Part shown: in pieces, positions 34,438-43,653 of the stretch | How positions within the stretch are numbered: position 1 is the first letter of the stretch | How the letters are laid out: each line of letters begins with the position of its first letter | NCBI GenBank assembly: GCA_030145325.1 | Contig: JAQYVW010000006.1 | Location: 1 to 64,000, forward strand | Direction: 5' to 3' | Source of the DNA: Desulfurivibrionaceae bacterium | Lineage (GTDB): Bacteria > Desulfobacterota > Desulfobulbia > Desulfobulbales > UBA5123 | DNA length: 64,000 nucleotides | Program-made: the position numbers and the translations under genes | The notes under the pieces: model-generated | The model's database searches: none | The model's input: only the letters and a program-made list of their open reading frames with translations | Told to the model about the DNA's origin: nothing

Positions 34438-37400
34438 ATGAAAAAAGTTGATAATAAAAGGATTACTAGACACATTGGTCTTTCCTACGCCTACACCTAT
34501 ATAAGGCAATGTATAGTATCTGGTAGTTGGTTTCTAAATTTGAACAACCTCCTCTTGGAAGAACTTCCAGAAATTATTAGTGAATGCAAAACGGTTAAGT
34601 GTTTGTTCTTGGGCTCATATTATTATGATGGAAGTATCTATGACATAAAATATGACGAAAAAAATGATGAGTACAGTAATAATTTTACAGAAATTCCAAA
34701 GCAAATAGGGAAATTAACGGGACTGGAAGTACTTTACATTGATAATAATAAAATTGAAAACTTGTCTGGCATCGAGGAGCTCAAAAACTTAAAAAGATTA
34801 AACGCGTCTAGTAATCGAATTTCCAACGTTAAGGAGTTGCAAAGTTTATCTTTTCTTTCAAGTTTAAATTTAAACAATAATAAAATTTCTCATGTTCGAG
34901 ATGTTATCTCAATATCATCATTAAAGCATTTATCCCTTAATAATAATTCGATTGCTAGTGTCCAGGGAATATCAAGCATAACGAATTTGGCTAAGCTGGA
35001 GCTGGCTTACAATAATATTGAAAACTTTATTGATTTTGCTGACGAAAATGGGGAATTCCCAAAAGCCTTGATTTCCATTACTGGAAATAAATTAAATATA
35101 TCGCATGATTACATAACATTTTCACATTCAGTCCTGTCGGCTCAGATAACTAAATGTTTACAAAATTACTTAATACTTAAAAAGAGGATAGGTGAGAATA
35201 AGAAAACTAAAAAACCTTATTTGAATTTAAACAATATGTCCTTAACTGGGTTGCCTATTGAGTTGGGTGAGCTAAAGCATCTAAAGCAACTTTTTATAGG
35301 TTCATGCTACTTTAATGAAGAAACTTGTAGCATTGAAAATGCTTATTCAAAAAACAGAAATAGAATGGCGTCAATTCCAAGAATAATAGGTGAATTGGCA
35401 AACCTAGAAGTTTTGTATGTAGATAATAATCAAATTACATCAGTTGATTTGGTTGGGTATGGAAGTAACATAGTAGAGCTTAATTTAAATTTCAATAAAA
35501 TTAATAAAATAAAATTGGTTGGAAATTTTAAAAAACTAAAAAGGCTTTATTTTTGCAACAACAAGATTGATTCGTTGGGCTGGCTGGAATCTGTTAGTGA
35601 TGTTGAGGTTGTTGATATATCTGAAAACTTAATTGAAGACGTCGAGATAGTAGGTAAATTGAAAAAACTAAAGTCTATTAAGATCTCGTGTAACAAGTTG
35701 AAAAATGTAACTATTGATGGTGTTGATAGTTGCAAAAGTATTGAATTGATGGACTGCAATATACAGAATCTTTCTGTGTGTTCATCTGCAATGCTTAAGG
35801 TAATAAGGTTGGAATTTTCTGAAGTTAGAAATCTTATGCTTGTGGATTTAGAAGAAATAACTGACTTGAATCTAGTTAATATTGGCCTGCGTCGAATACA
35901 TCTTGAAAATCTGCCTGGATTGAAAACTTTAAATATTTCCGAAAACTATATCTCTTCTGTTGAAAATTTGATCGACTTGCCTCGGCTCGCTTCTTTGAAT
36001 GCTAGAGACAACCGGCTGTCAAGCATAAGTAATTTTTTTAAGTTCATTGGAGAGAGCAACAACTTAAAAAAATTATATCTAGCCGGAAATAGAATAAGGG
36101 ACATTGAGCCATCCCTGATAGCTGAATGGAATTGCATAAACACTTTAAGTTCATATGTCGCAGCCCTCTCGAAGGGTGAAGAGAGTAATACGGCTGCAAA
36201 GCTTATTGTAATTGGCAACACTACGGCAGGCAAAACATCCCTCTGTAACTTCCTTGTGGATGGCACCTATCGGCCAGGTCAGGCATCTACGCACGGAATT
36301 AATAATTTAGAGCTTGTGATAGATGATGTAGTCGATGGTGAGGATTTAAATGTTTCTATATGGGATTTCGGTGGGCAGGAGTATTACCATGCAACGCATC
36401 ACCTATTCATGAGTAACAATGCGGTATATGTTCTTGTATGGGAAAAGGATACAAACACAAATGGATTTATTGATGGCGAAATTTCTCTTTCTGGTTCAAA
36501 CGAAAAAACGGTGATAAGTATTGAGCACTTTCACTATGAGTACTGGCTTGATAGGGCAAGAACTTATGCGCCAGGAAGCCCGATAATTTTATCCCAGAAC
36601 AAAATTGACATTCAGAATGTAGAGCCAATCCCTGAGTCAACTTGTCTCGAGTATCAACTAAACACTTCTCATATTTTACCAATAAGCATCCAAGGTGTTT
36701 CGTGCGGTAATGAAAACTATGTGATCAAGTACGAGGATTTCAAGTATAACCTTTTATCTCTTTTGAAAAAATCAGCAACTAAATTTCGAATAGGTAAGTA
36801 TTGGCTGCTTGTCAAAAAATCAATTATTGAGATGCGGAAAAACTTATCATTTATCACATATGATGAGTTTTGCAAAAAATGCTTAAAAATTGACAGTACA
36901 ATGGATCAGCTGGAAATTGAAACTCTTGCAAAGTATCTTCATGAAACTGGTGTTATATTACACTATGTAAATACGGAAAGTCTAAGAAGTGTTGTGTTCA
37001 CGGATCCTGTGTGGGTATGTAAAATTATTTATGAAATTTTAAACAGAGACGTGCTCGATAATGAAGGTGAATTTACAATTAAAGATGTTCGAAAGTCAGT
37101 GACTGGACATAGTTTGTCCAGTCAACTTGTTGGTTTAATGCTTAACTTTGAGCTTGTTTTCAAGGCCCCATATGATAGTCATACTTACATTGCACCTCAG
37201 TATTTATCTGAATCATATGAGATTTATTCACCTATGTACAGAAATGCCATTTCTAATCATATATCAGAATTAACAACAATAGCTTTTGTTTTAAAATTCA
37301 AGAAATTCCTGGCAAAAAGCATAGTTGTTAAGTTTATGTCTCAGTATGGCAAATATGTTGAGGCGCCTACTTTTTGGAAACATGGTATAATCTTCAGGGT

Positions 37401-38208
37401 TGAAAATGTTAATGTATATGTAAAGTTCCTTTTTTTGGAGAGAAAGGTACTTGTATTTTCTAATAATGTTGGCAGCAGAAGCCGGGTTGTTGGGAAGGTG
37501 TATGAGTATTTCAAAGAGTTGTCTGTGAATAACAGAAACCTGTATGTTTCTGTTAATAATTTAGATTTTGTAAATACTGTACAGCTGCAAAAAGATGTCG
37601 AGTCAGGGTATAAAGAAATGCGTTCTGAGGATAATCAGATCTGTTCTGTTGAAGATTTTAAGCATCTTTTTGATAGAAATTTAAGTAGTGATGTCGAGGT
37701 ATTTGTTTCATATGCCAAGACAGATAAGGATTTTTTTGATGTTTTTTACAATAAGTTTACTGAAATAGCAGAGTATTCAGAGGGATTTGAGTTTAATATT
37801 TGGTGTGATAGGGGAATTGATGCAGGTTCGAACTGGCACCAGCAAATTCAAGAAAATTTGCATAAATGCCGTGTGGCAATATTTCTTGTAAGTAATTCTT
37901 TTATGGCTTCTGATTATATAAAAAATGAAGAGTTTAATCGATTTATTGCAAGAATGAGAAATGATAGATGTTTTTTTATTCCGATTTCTTTTGTCCCTTG
38001 CAGGTATACCCAATGGCCTGAGCTAACACAAAAACAATTTTATAAACCAGATGGAGGCAAGTACGGGAAGTCGGAAGTAGAAAATTTTACTTTTTCACAT
38101 CTTGTTGAATTTGATAATAATAGGAAGCCAAAGCCTAATCCATTTATCGATCAATACATCATAGACTTAATTGATAATATCGAAACATTGTTAAGCAAAG
38201 TTCATTAG
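34438..38208 (+). CDS. LRR-ROC-COR-TIR (Roco) protein, putative immune sensor-effector
   Basis: A 1256-aa protein. Residues 30-560 are leucine-rich repeats (LxxLxLxxNxI pattern). A ROC GTPase follows, with P-loop GNTTAGKTS near 590, G3 DFGGQEYYH near 642 and an NKID-type G4 (SQNKID) near 720, and then a COR-like region. Residues about 1084-1240 form a TIR domain (VFVSYAKTDKDFF) with a candidate catalytic Glu in IKNEEFNRF. Roco proteins are GTP-controlled switches, LRRs sense, and TIR domains commonly hydrolyse NAD, so an abortive-infection role is inferred. The gene is far more AT-rich than its neighbours, a sign of transfer. No Shine-Dalgarno is seen at the ATG. Confidence 0.9.
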   Translation: MKKVDNKRITRHIGLSYAYTYIRQCIVSGSWFLNLNNLLLEELPEIISECKTVKCLFLGSYYYDGSIYDIKYDEKNDEYSNNFTEIPKQIGKLTGLEVLYIDNNKIENLSGIEELKNLKRLNASSNRISNVKELQSLSFLSSLNLNNNKISHVRDVISISSLKHLSLNNNSIASVQGISSITNLAKLELAYNNIENFIDFADENGEFPKALISITGNKLNISHDYITFSHSVLSAQITKCLQNYLILKKRIGENKKTKKPYLNLNNMSLTGLPIELGELKHLKQLFIGSCYFNEETCSIENAYSKNRNRMASIPRIIGELANLEVLYVDNNQITSVDLVGYGSNIVELNLNFNKINKIKLVGNFKKLKRLYFCNNKIDSLGWLESVSDVEVVDISENLIEDVEIVGKLKKLKSIKISCNKLKNVTIDGVDSCKSIELMDCNIQNLSVCSSAMLKVIRLEFSEVRNLMLVDLEEITDLNLVNIGLRRIHLENLPGLKTLNISENYISSVENLIDLPRLASLNARDNRLSSISNFFKFIGESNNLKKLYLAGNRIRDIEPSLIAEWNCINTLSSYVAALSKGEESNTAAKLIVIGNTTAGKTSLCNFLVDGTYRPGQASTHGINNLELVIDDVVDGEDLNVSIWDFGGQEYYHATHHLFMSNNAVYVLVWEKDTNTNGFIDGEISLSGSNEKTVISIEHFHYEYWLDRARTYAPGSPIILSQNKIDIQNVEPIPESTCLEYQLNTSHILPISIQGVSCGNENYVIKYEDFKYNLLSLLKKSATKFRIGKYWLLVKKSIIEMRKNLSFITYDEFCKKCLKIDSTMDQLEIETLAKYLHETGVILHYVNTESLRSVVFTDPVWVCKIIYEILNRDVLDNEGEFTIKDVRKSVTGHSLSSQLVGLMLNFELVFKAPYDSHTYIAPQYLSESYEIYSPMYRNAISNHISELTTIAFVLKFKKFLAKSIVVKFMSQYGKYVEAPTFWKHGIIFRVENVNVYVKFLFLERKVLVFSNNVGSRSRVVGKVYEYFKELSVNNRNLYVSVNNLDFVNTVQLQKDVESGYKEMRSEDNQICSVEDFKHLFDRNLSSDVEVFVSYAKTDKDFFDVFYNKFTEIAEYSEGFEFNIWCDRGIDAGSNWHQQIQENLHKCRVAIFLVSNSFMASDYIKNEEFNRFIARMRNDRCFFIPISFVPCRYTQWPELTQKQFYKPDGGKYGKSEVENFTFSHLVEFDNNRKPKPNPFIDQYIIDLIDNIETLLSKVH

Positions 38209-38515
38209 AGAAAAGAAGAACCAACCATAGTATGTTCTGTCATTCCAATGATGTTAATTGAAAACGTATTTTACGTTTTGGAGTGCCCAGCCCTGATAGT
38301 AAAGTGTTAGCCATCCGCGCTACTCTCAATTATTTTTTGAGCAAAAAAAAAGGGGTCAAGTCCGTTTTTGGTTTTTGTTTGGTTCGAAAAGGTCAACATA
38401 TTCCCAAACATCCTGGACAAAATGCTAGGGAGATTTGTTGACCTTTTTTTAATTACGCAAACATTAATTTGTCAAGCCTGATAATCACAAGATTATCGGC
38501 CCCGCAGTCAGTGTT
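38209..38515. other. Convergent intergenic region with several inverted repeats
   Basis: There is no gene here. A stem AAAACGT/ACGTTTT near 38262-38280 may end the Roco transcript. A 12-bp perfect inverted repeat (38387-38398 and 38436-38447) is followed by T residues and could act as a plus-strand terminator. A GATAATC/GATTATC stem (38480-38486, 38491-38497) lies next to the stop of the minus-strand gene. Confidence 0.55.
38392..38411. repeat. Left copy of a ~20-bp repeat flanking the defence block
   Basis: The sequence GTCAACATATTCCCAAACAT recurs, with one change and one inserted base, at 52104-52124 in the same orientation. The two copies lie about 105 and 90 bases outside the minus-strand gene block 38516-52015. 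Each copy is also one arm of an inverted repeat. Confidence 0.5.
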
Positions 38516-41323
38516 TTATTCCAATATCTTGTCGTCTTTGCCGGTTTGGAGTTCTAGTGCGCGGCTCATGAGATCGAATGCACGATCCGTTTCTCCAAGT
38601 TTCTTGAGAATTTCAGACATATTCCGCATTGCCATGATTGTATTGGGGTGTGTCTCGCCCAGTTGGTCTGAAAGATTGGCAAGGGTTTTCTCCATTAAAT
38701 TTCTTGCACCATCGAGATCCCCGAGTTTGCTGAGTACACTTGCAAGGTTGTTCATAGATGTAAGTGTGTCTGGGTGCTTCTCGCCGAGTACCCGGCTCCT
38801 GGCTTCCAGGGTTTTTTTCTGGAGCGCCCTAGCGCCATTGAGGTCGCCCTGTGCCTTGAGGGTACTGGCCAGGTTGTTCATGGATGTAAGTGTGTCTGGG
38901 TGCTCCTCGCCGAGTACCCGGTTCATGATTTCTAGGGTTTTTTCCTGGAGCTCCCTGGCACCATTGAGGTTTCCCTGTGTCTTAAGGGTACTGGCCAGGT
39001 TGTTCATGGATGAGAGTATGTCCGGGTGCTCCTCACCGAGAACCCTGATACTGACTTCTAAGGTTTTTTCGTTGAGCGCCCTGGCACCATTGAGTTCGCC
39101 CTGTGCCATGAGGGTACTGGCCAGGTTGTTCATGGATGCGAGTGTGTTCGGGTGCTCCTCACCGAGTACCCGGTTCCTGACTTCTAAGGTTTTTTCGTTA
39201 AGCGTCCTGGCACCATTGAGTTCGCCCTGTGCCATGAGAATATTGGCCAGGTTGCTCATGGATGAAAGTGTGTCCGGGTGCTCCTCACCGAGTACCCGGT
39301 TCCTGATTTCTAGGGTTTTTTTCTGGAGTGCCCTGGCACCATTGAGTTCGCCCTGTGCCATGAGGGTACTGGCCAGGTTGCTCATGGATGTGAGTGTGCC
39401 CGGGTGCTCCTCACCGAGTACTCGGATACAGATTCCCAGGTTTTTTTCCTGGAGCTCCCTGGCACCATTGAGGTCTCCCTGTGTCTTAAGGGTATTGGCT
39501 AGGTTGCTCATGGATGCAAGTGTGTCCGGGTGCTCCTCACCGAGTACTCGGATACAGATTTTCAGGGTTTTTTCCTGGAGCGCCCTGGCCCCATTGGGTT
39601 CGCCCTGTGCCATGAGGGTACTGGCCAGGTTGTTCATGGATGAGAGTATGTCCGGGTGCTCCTCACCGAGTACCCGGTTCCTGACTTCTAAGGTTTTTTC
39701 GTTGAGCGCCCTGGCACCATTGAGGTCGCCCAGTTCCTTAAGGGTACTGGCCAGGTTGCCCATGGATGAGAGTGTGCTCGGGTGCTCCTCACCGAGTACC
39801 CTGATCCTGATTTCTAGGGTTTTTTTCTGGAGCTCCCTGGCACCATTTAGTTCGCCCTGTGCCATGAGGGTACTGGCCAGGTTGTTCATAGATGTGAGTG
39901 TGGACGGGTGCTCCTTGCCGAAGCAAGATGCAAAATGGCATCGGCTTTCCTCAAGCAAGCGTTTGGCGAGTGAGTAGTCGCCAAACGCATTGCATAGATT
40001 CCCCGCTTTGCCAAGGACTGTGGCGATCTGTGCCGAGTCGGTATCCTTGTTGGTAGATTCCATTAATGATTGGGCAAGGGCGGATGCGGACTGTCGTGCC
40101 TTTGGGTAAGCCGCTTCGACTACGGTTAGGATCGCCTGTGATACGAGGTTGAACATAATTTGCGGAGTCTTATGTTCAATTAATGCATTGGCGGTTCGGA
40201 GAGCTGCTTGAATGTCCCCGTTTTGTGTCGTGGTGGTGACCTTCTCACAGCGTTGCTTGATCTCTGCCTCCAGCCTTACCTCTGCCAGAGATTCCCACGG
40301 CGCTTGTAGTTCGTCCAGTCGCTCCTTGAGGGCTTCGTAGCGACTACTGAGGGAGATGGCTGATCCTCCTTCTTCCAACATTACTGCAATTGGTTCGCCG
40401 TAAGCATAATCCGGTATGTGGTGCAGCATCACCTGATCAAAGTACTCTTTGAGGGTGGTTCTTGAGCGGATATGTATCTCATCGAACAGCCTTTCAAATA
40501 ATGGCTGATACCCCTCTACTCTTTCCGTCAGGGACAAGGAAGGTTCGCTTGGCAAGCCGTGACGCCAGGCCGAGAGCAGTTGAGGTCGCGCCAAGTCGAT
40601 GCGGGAGGGTAGTGGGAAGACGGTGAGGGGGCGACCGTCTGGGGATGCCTTACGGTAGTTGACGGCCTTGTGCACAAGTTCCTTTACTCCGCTTAGGCTC
40701 TGCTGGTTGGGGGTGAAGACCACCACCAGCTTATCGGGTAGTACCATTGTGCAGATGCCGCTTGTGTCGCTCATGCCGGTTCGTGAATCCACCAGGATAT
40801 AATCGAACCGCTGACGCAGGAAATCCGCAAAGCCTGTAAATAGGCCCGGAGCTTTGCGAAACAAATTTTCCCATTGGAATTGAACCACGCGACGGGCATA
40901 GTCACTGTCGAATCGTCCCGCTTTCATGATTGCCAGGCCTTGAACAGAGGTTGGCAAAAGAAAGCGCTCAAGGTCCATGGCCTTCAGCGTCTCGCATACT
41001 TGACGACGGTTGGCGACAAAGTCATGCGGATCGTATTGGGAACGGGTAGCGTTTAAATCCGTTAAGAGATCCAGGCAGCCGGGTGTAACATCGAATCGAT
41101 TTTCAGCTTCCTTGGTGAGATAGGGCCTAAGGTAGCGATGCAGGCCAGGGGCTTCGAAATCCCAATCTATGGCAAGAACGCGTGGTGTTTGGTTGTTGTC
41201 TCTTTCTGAGTCGTTATAGCCCAACAAGCAGGCGATGTTGGCCAGCGCCATGGTCCTGCCCGTACCGCCCTTGTAAGAGTAGAAGGTGATGATCTGGCCG
41301 AGTTTATTTGTATTCATTCGCAT
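38516..41323 (-). CDS. KGGTGRT-variant ParA/MinD-like ATPase fused to TPR repeats
   Basis: About 935 aa. The N-terminus (QIITFYSYKGGTGRTMALAN) holds a deviant Walker A of the ParA/MinD class, KGGTGRT, and a second acidic motif in IDWDFEAPGLHRYL. This combination is known from the TPR protein of FxSxx-COOH gene clusters and from other conflict systems. Residues about 475-930 are eleven 42-residue kinesin-light-chain-like TPR units (consensus RVLGEEHPDTLSSMNNLAS). The start is placed at the ATG at 41323, 5 bases after the TIR gene stop; the frame is open to 41353. Together with the TIR gene it forms a sensor/effector pair, probably recruiting partners via the TPR array. Confidence 0.85.
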   Translation of the reverse strand: MRMNTNKLGQIITFYSYKGGTGRTMALANIACLLGYNDSERDNNQTPRVLAIDWDFEAPGLHRYLRPYLTKEAENRFDVTPGCLDLLTDLNATRSQYDPHDFVANRRQVCETLKAMDLERFLLPTSVQGLAIMKAGRFDSDYARRVVQFQWENLFRKAPGLFTGFADFLRQRFDYILVDSRTGMSDTSGICTMVLPDKLVVVFTPNQQSLSGVKELVHKAVNYRKASPDGRPLTVFPLPSRIDLARPQLLSAWRHGLPSEPSLSLTERVEGYQPLFERLFDEIHIRSRTTLKEYFDQVMLHHIPDYAYGEPIAVMLEEGGSAISLSSRYEALKERLDELQAPWESLAEVRLEAEIKQRCEKVTTTTQNGDIQAALRTANALIEHKTPQIMFNLVSQAILTVVEAAYPKARQSASALAQSLMESTNKDTDSAQIATVLGKAGNLCNAFGDYSLAKRLLEESRCHFASCFGKEHPSTLTSMNNLASTLMAQGELNGARELQKKTLEIRIRVLGEEHPSTLSSMGNLASTLKELGDLNGARALNEKTLEVRNRVLGEEHPDILSSMNNLASTLMAQGEPNGARALQEKTLKICIRVLGEEHPDTLASMSNLANTLKTQGDLNGARELQEKNLGICIRVLGEEHPGTLTSMSNLASTLMAQGELNGARALQKKTLEIRNRVLGEEHPDTLSSMSNLANILMAQGELNGARTLNEKTLEVRNRVLGEEHPNTLASMNNLASTLMAQGELNGARALNEKTLEVSIRVLGEEHPDILSSMNNLASTLKTQGNLNGARELQEKTLEIMNRVLGEEHPDTLTSMNNLASTLKAQGDLNGARALQKKTLEARSRVLGEKHPDTLTSMNNLASVLSKLGDLDGARNLMEKTLANLSDQLGETHPNTIMAMRNMSEILKKLGETDRAFDLMSRALELQTGKDDKILE
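38560..39925 (-). repeat. 126-bp tandem repeats encoding TPR units
   Basis: About eleven head-to-tail copies of a 126-bp unit, each giving one 42-aa TPR, in the 3' half of the ATPase gene. Units are highly similar at the DNA level (for example repeated CTCCTCACCGAGTACCCGG on the plus strand). Copy number could change by slippage or recombination. A long antisense open frame here is a by-product of the repeats. Confidence 0.9.
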
Positions 41324-41327
41324 CAGC

Positions 41328-41957
41328 TTAATGACCAGGCATGGGGGTAACACACATTGGAGCGACGCTTTCCAGCCACGGCCTTATGGATTCCAGAACA
41401 GGAAAATGAAAGTTGCTACAGTCGTCATTTAACATTCCAGCATTTTGTAGGACACGGTAGCGATCAAAAATTTGCTTCGCCAACTCATTAAGTCGGCCTT
41501 GGCAATCCTTTTCTTCGAAGTCGGCTTCCACAGTAATGTGGTCAAAATTTTCGCAAGTTCGATTGGATCTGATTTCCTCCGGCAAGCAGTCGAGACCGCG
41601 AAAGACCACCGGGAAGATTAACCCCTTGTTTCGTAGGTCATCTATCGTCTGTCCCAGGTGATGTTCCTCCAATTTGAGCATCGCTTGGTATTCTAATGCA
41701 CAGTATGGGTTGCATGGATCGAAATGGAGAGGAGAGTAAAACATCACCATGCAAGCACTGCGGCAAAGTTCGAATGCCAACTTTTCGTTGAAATGGTCGC
41801 CGACGTTGAGTCCTTTTTCGTCAAAAAAGACCGGCATGTTCGGCAACCACCACCCCAGTTGTTTCTTGAGTTGTCGCACAAAGGCCAACACGAATTGGTG
41901 AGCATCCGGGTCGCCGGTATGGCGGTAGCTGATAAAGCACGCATTAACATGTTCCAT
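41328..41957 (-). CDS. Stand-alone TIR-domain protein
   Basis: A 209-aa protein that is mostly a TIR domain. Strand A is ACFISYRHTGD, the BB-loop region carries VFFDEKGLNVGDHF, and the candidate catalytic Glu sits in NPYCALEYQAML. A short C-terminal extension follows. It resembles the toll/interleukin-type partner of KGGxGR-ATPase proteins (FxsC-like). The ATPase-TPR gene starts within a few bases of its stop, so the two are an operon pair. Probable NAD-consuming or nucleotide-signal-making effector; the activity is inferred from the fold. Confidence 0.85.
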   Translation of the reverse strand: MEHVNACFISYRHTGDPDAHQFVLAFVRQLKKQLGWWLPNMPVFFDEKGLNVGDHFNEKLAFELCRSACMVMFYSPLHFDPCNPYCALEYQAMLKLEEHHLGQTIDDLRNKGLIFPVVFRGLDCLPEEIRSNRTCENFDHITVEADFEEKDCQGRLNELAKQIFDRYRVLQNAGMLNDDCSNFHFPVLESIRPWLESVAPMCVTPMPGH

Positions 41958-42117
41958 ATTTTACCTTTGAGCTGTTATTGCAAGATTTACAACATGTTGG
42001 CGGCAGACCCGCGACGATTGTGAGTCAGGGGGAAACATAGCATATGCATCCACGGTTTGGAAGATATACTCCGTGTGGTAATTCGTTGGATGAGTTTATT
42101 GCCGTCGCGTCACTCTT

Positions 42118-43653
42118 TTAATCTTTTGATGCCGAAGGTGCAGTTTTCACCGCTTCCGCAATGGGGCCGAGCAACACCCCCTCGTTTACCTGTTCTGTAA
42201 TTAGGGCGCGATGGTGCACGGCAAAAAGATCCCACTGTCGATTAAAAACTGGTGAACCGGAGCTGCCGCCCTCGGTTGGGCTGCGGTAATGAACATAGGG
42301 CGGATCATAACCGGTAAGGTCGTTGTTGTATATTGATGCCGCCAATTCGCCACCCTTGGGGTGGCCGATGATATAGATTCTCTGTGGCTTTCCGCCGACC
42401 TGCGCCAACGCAGGATTATAAGGCGATGGTTGTAGGGGTGTTGCTCCCTCTGGCGGGTGCTCCATGCGGAGTATGGTTACGTCGAGTTGCGTTCGGGGAG
42501 AGGTGAATAGTAGTTCTCCCAAGGCGGCTTTGGGGCGGCCGGGGAGGCGAGTGAACTCTGCCTCTGCCGTATTCGGGTCAAGTGGGGCCTGATCCGACGG
42601 GTTAACGCTGAGCACATGGGAATTGGTTACAAACACCGGGGCATCACCCCAGTCAGCTCGCAGGCTTGAACCTTGAACAAGAAATCCGGTTCCGTAAGAG
42701 GCGCCGGAGGCTGAGTCAGACATGCGTGCTATCGCTAGGCAACGTTTCTGCAGTGTATCAAACCACTGAAGATGGATGAGTCCCTCGGCACCATACACGG
42801 CCTGAAAACCACTAGGGTCTAGTATCTGAGAGCCGGTCGGTTCAAGAGTGGCTCCTTCGCACTGCAACAGCGCATATTCCAAAACCGGCAGCAGCTTTCC
42901 TCCCTCCGGGGTGTCGTCAAGGCACCACACTTCTTTCATTTGGCGCAGGGTGCTGGCGATTTCGAAGGCATCGGTGTCTGGATGTTTGACATACTTACCC
43001 GTCCATTCCAACGCAGTATCCCAGTCCCCGATGGCCATGGATGCCTCCATGGCTGTTCCGTAATCCCAGACTCCGGTGGCGCCTTTCATTTCTATGTCGT
43101 TGAGGATGGTGCGAGCGATTTCTTGAACATTCAAGTTTATCCCGGTCGCCATACCGTCTTGGTCAGCCCTGGCTAGCAATGCGGCGACGTTGATTCCGTG
43201 CCAGCGGTAATCACCGCGTTGTTCCTGCCAGTCTGGCAGGTAAGCGACTAGTGCCTGTTTGAGATTGTCTGAGCCACCTTCGTTGACGTAGAGTTGTTTG
43301 TACGCACGTCCGATCAGGCCGCGGGTTTCTGGTCCTTCATGCGGGTCATCGGCCACCTCGTTCACTAAATCTTTGAGATCTTGCAATGCTTCGTGGATGA
43401 AGTTTTGATCTAATAATGACTGGGCTCTTTGTCGGCGGATCACTGGTGCCTGGAGGCCGGAATGGATGAAAGAGTCTGCCGTCTGTTTCATCTCGGCAAA
43501 TCGACGTTTACGTCGGAGTAAGCTGAGAATCATTCTGGCTTGGTCATCCCCGAAAGCTCTTGGGTCAATTTGTTGGGTGAGGTGTTGCACATCGGTGTAA
43601 CGGTATTCATTCAAGGCGGCTTTTAGAGTTGGTATGAATTCCTCTGGCTTCAT
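42118..43653 (-). CDS. TPR-S domain plus trypsin-like serine protease
   Basis: A 511-aa protein. Residues 1-270 are helical TPR-S-like repeats, including ETRGLIGRAYKQLY, which is matched by ERQGLIGGRYKKLA in the protein at 44745. The C-terminal half is a trypsin fold with the triad His in NSHVL (about 344), Asp in QLDVTIL (about 391) and Ser in GGSSGSPVF (about 466). The start at 43653 has GAGGAGG upstream and its A is shared with the TAA stop of the hydrolase gene; a longer frame to 43746 is rejected. Such proteases in bacterial conflict loci are thought to cut a partner or a cell target once the sensor is triggered. No signal peptide, so cytoplasmic. Confidence 0.88.
   Translation of the reverse strand: MKPEEFIPTLKAALNEYRYTDVQHLTQQIDPRAFGDDQARMILSLLRRKRRFAEMKQTADSFIHSGLQAPVIRRQRAQSLLDQNFIHEALQDLKDLVNEVADDPHEGPETRGLIGRAYKQLYVNEGGSDNLKQALVAYLPDWQEQRGDYRWHGINVAALLARADQDGMATGINLNVQEIARTILNDIEMKGATGVWDYGTAMEASMAIGDWDTALEWTGKYVKHPDTDAFEIASTLRQMKEVWCLDDTPEGGKLLPVLEYALLQCEGATLEPTGSQILDPSGFQAVYGAEGLIHLQWFDTLQKRCLAIARMSDSASGASYGTGFLVQGSSLRADWGDAPVFVTNSHVLSVNPSDQAPLDPNTAEAEFTRLPGRPKAALGELLFTSPRTQLDVTILRMEHPPEGATPLQPSPYNPALAQVGGKPQRIYIIGHPKGGELAASIYNNDLTGYDPPYVHYRSPTEGGSSGSPVFNRQWDLFAVHHRALITEQVNEGVLLGPIAEAVKTAPSASKD

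Noticed and set aside
38560-39925. Regular repeats as a CRISPR array
   Set aside because: Units are 126 bp, contiguous and in frame, without unique spacers; they code for TPRs.
38469-39977. 502-codon plus-strand open frame antisense to the ATPase-TPR gene
   Set aside because: It is a by-product of the 126-bp repeats: the translation is a monotonous Ser/Pro repeat, while the minus-strand frame gives canonical TPRs.
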